From assembly GCA_028818995.1 (NCBI GenBank), contig JAPPMR010000917.1, forward strand, positions 1-5,141: DNA of 5,141 nucleotides. The letters run 5' to 3'. Made by a program: the position numbers and the translations under genes. Below the pieces are notes generated by a model that was not told where the DNA came from, searched no databases, and saw only the letters and a list, made by a program, of their open reading frames with translations. Shown in pieces: positions 1-5,141 of the stretch. The stretch is from Candidatus Poribacteria bacterium. Its GTDB lineage: Bacteria > Poribacteria > WGA-4E > WGA-3G. How positions within the stretch are numbered: position 1 is the stretch's first letter; the number at the start of each line of letters is the position of its first letter.

Positions 1-3000
1 ACCGCCCCAACCGGAAGTGGTAACCCAAAGGAACAGTATCCTTCCCACAATCTCTTGGACAAATTGGATAGGAATCGTTTGGGCATGTGTGAGTATTTTC
101 TTCCTTGCCCGTTTGATTGTTGGAATCTGTGCTGTTTGGCATGTCTCTGTCCGTGCTAATGATATTAGCAGCACAATTGATCAGCCGCATCTTAATTGGA
201 ATCGTCAGTTTAGTGTGCGGCTCAGCGACAGAATCAAAATGCCAATGATGTGGGGTATTTTTCGTCCTGTTATTTTGTTACCGACTGATGCAGCGAATTG
301 GCAAACGGATCGCCTCCGTGCCGTTTTGCTTCACGAAACTGCACATATCAAAAGATGGGATTGGTTGACACAGACAATCGCACAGATTACATGTGCGACT
401 TACTGGTTTAATCCATTCGTGTGGTTTACAGCGCATCGGATACGGACAGAGGCTGAACAAGCGTGTGATGACCAAGTGCTAAATACCGGATATCAATCAA
501 CCGATTATGCCCGACATTTACTTAATATTACACGTGACGTGAAGTTGGCTAACACAATTTCACGTACAGCTGTAGCGATGGCGCGCTCCTCAAGAATTGA
601 AGGAAGGCTCCGAACTGTTCTCACTGAAAACCTAAATCGGCATCCAGTAACAAAGGCTGTCGTGGGAATAGGTCTGCTTATCCTCACTTGTTTTACTGTA
701 CCGATAGGTGTGCTCCATTTAGCACAAGCAGTTGACTCGGAGAAAGCACTGTATCAACAAATTCAGGAGGCATCCAAATCCCAGCCAACACCAGAGGAGA
801 TGCTACCAAAACCGAGAGTGTATGGACAGGAGTCGGGTTTGGCAAAGTACCAGCAGAATTGGGAACAGAATCTTGAACTTTGCGAACAATTTCTTATTGC
901 CTACCCGGACAGTGAACGATATGACACTGTGTGGTTTGAGAAACTGAATTATCTCTTTGGACTCCAACGCTATGCTAAGTTTGATACTGGTGCTGAAGCG
1001 TTTCTCTCGGAATTGCCAACCTCAAGATACATTGATAGACTCCGTCGTTTCCGTGTTTATCGATTTATGGATGAGGGTAAATTTGACCAAGCACTTGCAG
1101 AGTTGGACAAGATTGCTGACCCCGCAATGCTGCCCGAGGTATATAAACGCAAAGCAGGTATCTATAATGAAATGGAAAATTGGGAGAAAGAGGATAAGTA
1201 TAACAAGCTTTGGACTGAACTCGTCTTAGGCAAGCTGGCACCCAAATTTTCGCGTAAGAGTGTAGATGGTGATCCTATTTCATTGGAATCCTTTCGTGGA
1301 AAAGTTGTTGTGCTTTACTACTGGTCAACACGAGAGGGAATGACCGAAGGGATGGTCCCGACGCTCAAGCGACTTCACGCAATGCACCGCGACAATTCTG
1401 ATTTCGTTTTGATCAATGTCTGCACGCGGAGCAGCAAAACGGAGATGACACAATTCATTGAAAAACACGCGATGCCGGGTATTCATCTGCACCTCGAACC
1501 CGAGGCGATACCACCGCGATTCGGTATCATCAATTTGCTCAACTATCTGCCTCGCTATGTAATTCTTGATAAAACGGGAATAGTTCGTGAGAACGGAAAC
1601 ACTTTCTGGATGGGAGATTTCAAAATTGAACATCTGGTTACGGCACTGATCGCCGAGGGCCCAAAAGCTGGTAATGAACGAATTATCCCTCAAGTCAATC
1701 AATTCCTTGCCTCCTCTTATCTTCGGAAAGGTCAGATTGAAAAAAGCATCGCTGAATATGAAAAGATACTTGCCTTCACCCCAAACAATCTTGACATTAT
1801 GATGGCAATTTTCAATCTGGAAATGTTCCCGGGGGCAAGAACAGCGTTGATAAACCGAGCATACGACCGGATGCTTGAATTACACAAATTGAACCAGAAA
1901 TCTCCAGAACTTGGTCTTAACATTAATTATCACATCCTGGAGTTGGTGAAACTTTTTGCAGCACAAGGTGACCAAGAGAAAATAAGGAAGTTGTTTCAGA
2001 TTGCGGTTACAAACCATAGTTTTGAGACTATCAATTATGTTTTGGAGAACAAAGAACGTTTTGCATTGCTTCAGGATACACCTGAATTTCATAAATTCCT
2101 CACTGAGGCACCACCGGAACAAAAACCGAACGAAACCCGTTCTGATGATCCCGGGCAAGCACAACAGAACGTTGAGATATGCAAGCATCATCTACTCGAA
2201 ATTGGCAAGGCGATTCAAGCATATCAAAAGGAACATGGAGAGTTTCCAGAATGGCTCTCAGACCTTTATCCGAAATATCTACCAAACGCAGACACCTTGC
2301 TTTGTCCAGCGGATGAAGACGGTGGCAAGCCTTATTATCTTGTCAATACAGACCCGAAAATGTCCATGAGTTACGATTATCAATTTCACCCGCAGTACCG
2401 AAAGGATAAAACTGAGGAACGTCTCATGTATGGTGACGTTTTACCGCTTGTTCGTTGCCGACATCATGAGAATCAACCGTTTGAGTGTCATAACTTGAGT
2501 TTTGCCTTTAAGATATATTGGTCATCTGGACCATACAAACCGGATGAGATGTATGAAACCGTTGAGGAAGCCATTGAAGCTTTGGAAAATGGACTTCAGC
2601 GACAAGCAGATAATGAAAGGTTCTTTCATTTCTATACTACGCTTGCACGTTTCTACATTGAAGTCGGGCGCGAAAAAGATGTTGAGGATATCGTAAACCG
2701 TTTCAAATCAGTCATGAACCCTGACAGTATAGAAGATAATTTTCGACTTGGAACAATACTTGAAATATCGAACCAACCTAAAGAAACGCTTAAGGTCTTT
2801 GAAAAACTTGAGAAGCGGTATCCGGACAATTATTTAGTTCTTGATGAACTTGCGCGAATTCATGAGAGACTCGGCAATTCCGAGCTCGCGGAAGAATATC
2901 GGGACAAGGCTGATCCTATGTCAGAATTGATAGGAAAAGTTGTCCCCGACTTCTCTGCAACGGACATTGAAGGCAAACCGATTTCGCTTGAACAATATCG

Positions 3001-3355
3001 TGGGAAAGTTGTTCTACTTGATTTCTGGGCAGTGTGGTGCGGTCCCTGCATTAGCGAAATGCCAAACGTAAGACAGGTTTATAATACCTATAAAAACCAA
3101 GGATTCGATATTATTGGTGTCAGTCTTGATACTGATGAAGTAAGATTGCGGAACTACCTCAAAGCGAATGATATTTCTTGGCGCCAAATTTTTAGTGGGC
3201 AAAAATGGAATAGTCCGCTGGCAAAACAGTATCATATTCGCAGCATTCCCGCACCGTGGCTTATTGCAAGAGACGGCAGGTTAATTTCGCGTAAAGCCAG
3301 AGGGATTGAGTTAGAAAGTCTCGTCGTGGAGGCCCTGAAAACCAAACCCAAGTAA
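1..3355 (+). CDS. M56 (BlaR1/MecR1-like) membrane metalloprotease fused to TPR, degenerate thioredoxin, pseudopilin-like and CGPC thioredoxin domains; 5' partial
   Basis: The frame is open to the left edge (first full codon at 2). The GTG at 17 is only the first possible start in view, so the gene is 5' truncated and probably lacks its first one or two membrane helices. Residues below count from that GTG. Residues ~15-40 are a membrane helix. The M56 domain follows: FRPVILLP (82-89), zinc motif HETAH (106-110), WFNPFVW (130-136) and EQACDD (147-152), where E147 is the likely third zinc ligand. A second helix lies at ~211-233. By the BlaR1 model, everything after it is outside the cytoplasm. 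That tail has helical repeats (~240-400), a thioredoxin fold without cysteines (~403-548), TPR-like repeats (~550-700), a pseudopilin-like domain (~716-830), TPR (~845-967) and a TlpA/ResA-like thioredoxin with CGPC (1008-1011) and cis-Pro1078. Known family role: signal-activated proteolysis, classically of a BlaI/MecI repressor. The ligand and substrate here are unknown. The penicillin-binding sensor domain is absent. Domain calls are by eye. Confidence 0.9.
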   Translation, partial: PPQPEVVTQRNSILPTISWTNWIGIVWACVSIFFLARLIVGICAVWHVSVRANDISSTIDQPHLNWNRQFSVRLSDRIKMPMMWGIFRPVILLPTDAANWQTDRLRAVLLHETAHIKRWDWLTQTIAQITCATYWFNPFVWFTAHRIRTEAEQACDDQVLNTGYQSTDYARHLLNITRDVKLANTISRTAVAMARSSRIEGRLRTVLTENLNRHPVTKAVVGIGLLILTCFTVPIGVLHLAQAVDSEKALYQQIQEASKSQPTPEEMLPKPRVYGQESGLAKYQQNWEQNLELCEQFLIAYPDSERYDTVWFEKLNYLFGLQRYAKFDTGAEAFLSELPTSRYIDRLRRFRVYRFMDEGKFDQALAELDKIADPAMLPEVYKRKAGIYNEMENWEKEDKYNKLWTELVLGKLAPKFSRKSVDGDPISLESFRGKVVVLYYWSTREGMTEGMVPTLKRLHAMHRDNSDFVLINVCTRSSKTEMTQFIEKHAMPGIHLHLEPEAIPPRFGIINLLNYLPRYVILDKTGIVRENGNTFWMGDFKIEHLVTALIAEGPKAGNERIIPQVNQFLASSYLRKGQIEKSIAEYEKILAFTPNNLDIMMAIFNLEMFPGARTALINRAYDRMLELHKLNQKSPELGLNINYHILELVKLFAAQGDQEKIRKLFQIAVTNHSFETINYVLENKERFALLQDTPEFHKFLTEAPPEQKPNETRSDDPGQAQQNVEICKHHLLEIGKAIQAYQKEHGEFPEWLSDLYPKYLPNADTLLCPADEDGGKPYYLVNTDPKMSMSYDYQFHPQYRKDKTEERLMYGDVLPLVRCRHHENQPFECHNLSFAFKIYWSSGPYKPDEMYETVEEAIEALENGLQRQADNERFFHFYTTLARFYIEVGREKDVEDIVNRFKSVMNPDSIEDNFRLGTILEISNQPKETLKVFEKLEKRYPDNYLVLDELARIHERLGNSELAEEYRDKADPMSELIGKVVPDFSATDIEGKPISLEQYRGKVVLLDFWAVWCGPCISEMPNVRQVYNTYKNQGFDIIGVSLDTDEVRLRNYLKANDISWRQIFSGQKWNSPLAKQYHIRSIPAPWLIARDGRLISRKARGIELESLVVEALKTKPK
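1223..1660 (+). other. Degenerate thioredoxin-fold domain inside the receptor (active-site cysteines lost)
   Basis: Receptor residues ~403-548 align with the C-terminal thioredoxin domain. LGKLAPKFS matches IGKVVPDFS, ISLESFRGKVVVLYYW matches ISLEQYRGKVVLLDFW, and LPRYVILDKTG matches the cis-Pro loop IPAPWLIARDG. The position equivalent to CGPC reads EGMT (residues 440-443, bases 1334-1345), so both redox cysteines are missing while the cis-proline (P512) is kept. The fold is probably intact but cannot do thiol-disulfide exchange. A binding or structural role is an inference. TPR-like helices precede it, as they do the C-terminal copy, so it looks like an older internal duplication of a TPR-thioredoxin unit. 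Confidence 0.8.
2162..3340 (+). repeat. Tandem paralogous module, copy 1 (in the receptor)
   Basis: This segment encodes the pseudopilin-like domain, TPR and CGPC thioredoxin (receptor residues ~716-1108). It is repeated as the mature part of the next gene (~3529-4710), and its beginning recurs at ~4952-5141. The order of domains and the spacing of the four pseudopilin cysteines are preserved. This copy has no signal peptide and is fused to the membrane protease instead. Confidence 0.9.
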
Positions 3356-3423
3356 ATTTTCATAGATAAGGGAAATGTTCAATATTATTTCATAAGAAAT
3401 CTAAAAAGGAGAATATTAAAATG
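3344..3423 (+). repeat. Duplicated leader, copy 1
   Basis: From the last codons of the receptor gene (AAACCCAAGTAA) through the whole 65-base gap to the ATG, this stretch matches 4768-4846 with about nine substitutions and one single-base gap. The similarity continues into the signal peptide codons. The shared block carries the ribosome site. No convincing -35/-10 pair was found in it. Confidence 0.85.
3406..3411 (+). promoter_or_regulatory. Shine-Dalgarno site AAGGAG for the secreted thioredoxin gene
   Basis: AAGGAG sits nine bases before the ATG at 3421. It fixes that ATG as the start over the in-frame ATGs at codons 7, 9 and 10, and that start gives a full signal peptide. The same site at the same spacing precedes the next paralogue. 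Confidence 0.85.
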
Positions 3424-4734
3424 AAAGCAATTCTGACGATGACAATGATGCTGAGTTTACTGATAACTTCTGTGTATGCACATCCACCTGCAGAAAAGCC
3501 CAGCGAAGGTTTGATTACGGAACAGCCTGAACAAGATATAAAACTTTGCACACAAAATTTGGTTGCAATTGGCAAGGCAATTCAAGCATATCAGAAAGAA
3601 CACGGAGATTTTCCAGAATGGCTCTCAGAACTTTATCCGAAATATCTGCCAGATGCGGAGATCCTACTTTGTCCAGCAGATAATAAGGGTGGAAAACCGG
3701 TCTTTTCTAAAAATGCAGACCCAGAAATGCCTGTGAGTTACGGCTACCAATTTCATCCTGGATACCGAAAAAGCACACAGGAAAACCGAGTCGTATATGG
3801 TGATGTTATACCGCTTGCAAGGTGTCGTCATCATAAAAATCAAGAATTTGAATGCTTAAACTTGGGTTTCTCTTTTAAGGTGTATAAATCACATGGTGTC
3901 TGGCAAGATACGCCAGAAGTGATGTATGAAACTATCGAAAAAACCATCACCGCTTTGGAAGCGGGACTTCAACGACAACCGGATATTGTGCGTTCCTTCA
4001 AACTCTATTCTTCGCTTGTCCGTCTCTACATTGAAGTTGGTCGGGAAAAAGATGTCAATAGCCTCATTAAGCGTTTCAGATCATCCGTAAAACCGGGTGA
4101 TCTTCAGACACAAACTATGCTCGGTGCGATTCTTGCAAACGCGAATCGGTATGAAGAAATGCTTACTGTTTATGAGAAACTTGAAAAACAGTATCCGAAT
4201 AAGTCCTTCGTTCTTAATGAACTTGCCCGAATTCATTCGAAACTCGGCAATTCCGAACTCGCAGCGGAATACCAGAAAAAAGCTGATCCTATGGCAGCGC
4301 TGGTAGGAAAGGTTGTCCCAGATTTTACTGCAACGGACCTTGACGGTAAACTGATCTCGCTGCAGCAATATCGTGGGAAAGTTGTTCTACTTGATTTCTG
4401 GGCAGTGTGGTGCGGTCCCTGCATCAGCGAAATGCCAAATGTGAAAAGGGTTTATAATACCTATAAAAATCAAGGATTCGATATTATTGGTGTCAGTCTT
4501 GATACTGATGAAGTAAGATTGCGCAACTACCTCAAGGCGAATGATATTCCTTGGCGCCAAATTTTCAGTGGGCAAAAATGGAATAGTCCGCTGGCAAAAT
4601 ATTATCATATTCGCAGCATTCCCGCACCGTGGCTTATTGCAAGAGATGGTACATTGATTTCACGCGAAGCCAGAGGGATTGCGTTAGAACGTCTCGTCGT
4701 GGAAGCACTCAAGGACAAAGCCGAGAATGAATAG
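3421..4734 (+). CDS. Secreted pseudopilin-like / TPR / TlpA-type thioredoxin protein, paralogue of the upstream receptor's ectodomain
   Basis: This is a complete 437-residue protein. Residues 1-20 are a signal peptide with a Lys near the start, a hydrophobic core and a VYA signal-peptidase-I-type end, so it should be exported. There is no lipobox cysteine. Residues ~37-160 form a pseudopilin-like domain without the N-terminal membrane helix: C43, IGKAIQAY, LYPKYLP, LLCPAD (C84), RCRHH (C135), FEC (C145), then GVW. Residues ~165-290 are TPR-like helices. Residues ~294-430 are a TlpA/ResA-like thioredoxin with WCGPC (C331, C334) and cis-Pro401, so it is probably active in periplasmic thiol-disulfide exchange. 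The partner is unknown. The protein aligns with the last ~400 residues of the receptor 65 bases upstream, with one two-residue length difference near 155-165. The short gap and shared strand allow co-transcription, but the gene has its own strong ribosome site and leader. The substrate, and whether it reduces or oxidises, cannot be told from the sequence. Confidence 0.93.
   Translation: MKAILTMTMMLSLLITSVYAHPPAEKPSEGLITEQPEQDIKLCTQNLVAIGKAIQAYQKEHGDFPEWLSELYPKYLPDAEILLCPADNKGGKPVFSKNADPEMPVSYGYQFHPGYRKSTQENRVVYGDVIPLARCRHHKNQEFECLNLGFSFKVYKSHGVWQDTPEVMYETIEKTITALEAGLQRQPDIVRSFKLYSSLVRLYIEVGREKDVNSLIKRFRSSVKPGDLQTQTMLGAILANANRYEEMLTVYEKLEKQYPNKSFVLNELARIHSKLGNSELAAEYQKKADPMAALVGKVVPDFTATDLDGKLISLQQYRGKVVLLDFWAVWCGPCISEMPNVKRVYNTYKNQGFDIIGVSLDTDEVRLRNYLKANDIPWRQIFSGQKWNSPLAKYYHIRSIPAPWLIARDGTLISREARGIALERLVVEALKDKAENE
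3529..4710 (+). repeat. Tandem paralogous module, copy 2 (secreted form)
   Basis: This is the second copy of the module at ~2162-3340, now preceded by a signal peptide. Bases 4366-4707 match 2993-3334 without gaps, with about 25 mismatches by hand count (roughly 93% identity). The 87 bases just before that differ at about 18 positions (roughly 79%). Confidence 0.9.
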
Positions 4735-4748
4735 CCTAATTTGTGTTT

Positions 4749-4754
4749 TATAAT
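4749..4754 (+). promoter_or_regulatory. Weak candidate -10 element TATAAT
   Basis: This is an exact TATAAT in the intergenic gap before the third gene. No recognisable -35 element lies 16-18 bases upstream and there is no extended -10 TG. Transcription from it would begin at about the 4757-4774 hairpin and leave a leader of some 80 bases. The gap between genes 1 and 2 has no counterpart. Confidence 0.2.
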
Positions 4755-4756
4755 CG

Positions 4757-4774
4757 TGGGTTTACTTAAACCCA
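4757..4774 (+). other. Perfect hairpin TGGGTTT-ACTT-AAACCCA between genes 2 and 3
   Basis: A 7-bp perfect stem with a 4-base loop starts 22 bases after the stop codon at 4732-4734. No T-run follows, so it is not a standard intrinsic terminator. It could mark an RNA 3' end or processing site, or be a by-product of the junction, since its right arm is the AAACCCA of the relic receptor tail. Confidence 0.5.
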
Positions 4775-4789
4775 AGTAAGTTCCCATAG

Positions 4790-4809
4790 ATATTGGAAAT
4801 GTCCAATAT
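4790..4809 (+). other. Perfect hairpin ATATTGGA-AATG-TCCAATAT in the third gene's leader
   Basis: An 8-bp perfect inverted repeat with a 4-base loop ends 19 bases before the ribosome site. The equivalent stretch before gene 2 (about 3366-3385) has the same loop but two mispairs and one wobble. It may be an operator palindrome or an mRNA structure. No T-run follows, so it is not an obvious terminator. Confidence 0.5.
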
Positions 4810-4828
4810 TATTCGTAAGAAATCTAAA

Positions 4829-4834
4829 AAGGAG
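4829..4834 (+). promoter_or_regulatory. Shine-Dalgarno site AAGGAG for the third paralogue
   Basis: AAGGAG lies nine bases before the ATG at 4844, exactly as for the preceding gene. It supports this start. The closer ATG at 4836 is out of frame and only one base from the site. Confidence 0.85.
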
Positions 4835-4843
4835 AATGCTAAA

Positions 4844-5141
4844 ATGAAAGCAATTTTGACTGTGGCAATCGTGCTGGGTTTACTGATAACTTCTGCGAAC
4901 GCAGATACACCTGCGGAAAAGCCGAGTGAAGATGTCACCGAGGCACAGAGCCAGAAAAACATGGAAATTTGCAAGCAGCATTTTCGCGAAATTGGCAAGG
5001 CGATTCAGGCATACAACAAGGAACACGGTGATTTCCCAAAGAGTCTCTCAGAACTTCATCCTAAATATTTGCCAGATGCAAACCTCTTGCTTTGTCCTGC
5101 AGATAAAGAGGGCGGCAAGCCAATCTCTTATTGGAACGCAG
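4844..5141 (+). CDS. Third paralogue: secreted pseudopilin-like domain protein, 3' partial
   Basis: Ninety-nine codons are visible, and the frame is still open at the right edge. Residues 1-20 are a signal peptide almost the same as in the preceding gene: MKAIL start, GLLITSA core, and an ANA cleavage motif before Asp21. A short linker (PAEKPSE, 23-29) follows, then the start of the pseudopilin-like domain with C43, IGKAIQAY (50-57), ELHPKYLP (70-77) and LLCPAD (C84). C43 and C84 have the same spacing as in the other two copies. By homology the protein should continue into TPR repeats and a thioredoxin domain, but that part is outside the window and not shown. The core of the domain resembles the receptor's copy (EICK, EIGKAIQAY) more than the neighbouring secreted protein's, while the leader and signal peptide match the neighbour. 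Confidence 0.9.
   Translation, partial: MKAILTVAIVLGLLITSANADTPAEKPSEDVTEAQSQKNMEICKQHFREIGKAIQAYNKEHGDFPKSLSELHPKYLPDANLLLCPADKEGGKPISYWNA
4952..5141 (+). repeat. Tandem paralogous module, copy 3 (cut by window edge)
   Basis: This is the start of a third copy of the module, covering only the first two conserved cysteines (C43 and C84 of its gene). How far it extends is unknown. Confidence 0.8.

Larger units (their letters stand above)
4768..4846 (+). repeat. Duplicated leader, copy 2, with a relic of the receptor gene's 3' end
   Basis: This is the second copy of the leader before the third gene. It opens with AAACCCAAGTAA, which at 3344-3355 is the receptor's last three codons and stop. 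Here it lies 33 bases beyond the stop of the preceding gene and is non-coding. This suggests that the duplicated unit once ran from a receptor-type gene end into the next gene. Confidence 0.8.

Noticed and set aside
17..19. GTG at 17 as the real start of the receptor gene
   Set aside because: The frame is open upstream to the edge, there is no ribosome site before it, and M56 proteins normally have further membrane helices ahead of this point.
1325..1702. 125-codon minus-strand open frame
   Set aside because: It lies wholly opposite the receptor's thioredoxin-like domain, has no recognisable motif and looks like an antisense shadow.
2001..2369. 122-codon plus-strand open frame in another phase
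   Set aside because: It overlaps the receptor frame, is rich in Arg/Lys/Ile/His as expected of an out-of-frame reading, and has no domain signature.
2860..3051. Minus-strand reading frame with a near-copy at 4233-4424
   Set aside because: The two resemble each other only because they lie opposite the duplicated thioredoxin region. There is no ribosome site and they overlap well-supported genes.
3383..3388. TATTAT as a -10 element before gene 2 (and 4807-4812 before gene 3)
   Set aside because: No matching -35 at usual spacing in either copy; the leader is A/T-rich and such hexamers are expected by chance.
4757..4774. Intrinsic terminator after gene 2
   Set aside because: The hairpin is perfect, but no T-run follows it, so termination is not supported by sequence.
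3344..4846. CRISPR or insertion-sequence origin for the repeats
   Set aside because: The repeats are gene-sized paralogues with leaders, not short regular repeats. No transposase, terminal inverted repeats or target duplications are visible.
4762..4998. Minus-strand open frame over the intergenic gap and the start of gene 3, with a similar frame at 3390-3575
   Set aside because: It lies opposite the duplicated leader and signal peptide; the apparent conservation comes from that duplication.

Overview
The window appears to come from a bacterial chromosome with many M56 (BlaR1-type) sensors, redoxin/TPR proteins and pseudopilin-like CP-motif domains. That mix, with moderate to low G+C (estimated by eye, not computed), fits Planctomycetota or Candidatus Poribacteria. 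The taxon is an inference from domain style; there is no rRNA or marker gene here.

Layout: three co-directional plus-strand genes fill almost the whole window. (1) Positions 1-3355 hold the 3' part of a very large gene. It encodes a BlaR1/MecR1-like M56 membrane metalloprotease followed by a long, predicted extracytoplasmic tail: a helical-repeat region, a thioredoxin-fold domain with no active-site cysteines, more TPR-like repeats, a pseudopilin-like cysteine-containing domain, more TPR, and an intact CGPC thioredoxin (TlpA/ResA-like) domain. The true start lies off the left edge. (2) Positions 3421-4734 encode a 437-residue secreted protein. After its signal peptide it is collinear with the last ~400 residues of the upstream receptor. 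(3) From position 4844 a third copy begins, with the same leader and signal peptide, and runs off the right edge. The intergenic gaps are 65 and 109 bases; no stretch over 300 bases lacks a gene.

The main point is the relation between these genes. The distal half of a membrane protease receptor's ectodomain is repeated next door as at least one, and probably two, free secreted proteins. The last 342 bases of the shared module are far more alike between copies 1 and 2 than the sequence just upstream, which suggests gene conversion or a recent partial duplication. The 5' leader, with its strong Shine-Dalgarno sequence, is duplicated in front of copies 2 and 3. The duplicated block carries a relic of the receptor gene's 3' end.

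Working hypothesis (inference): an M56 signalling protease whose antibiotic-binding sensor has been replaced by a thiol-redox/TPR sensor, with secreted paralogues of that sensor acting as partners, decoys or redox effectors. A BlaI/MecI-type repressor would be expected near the receptor but is not in this window.
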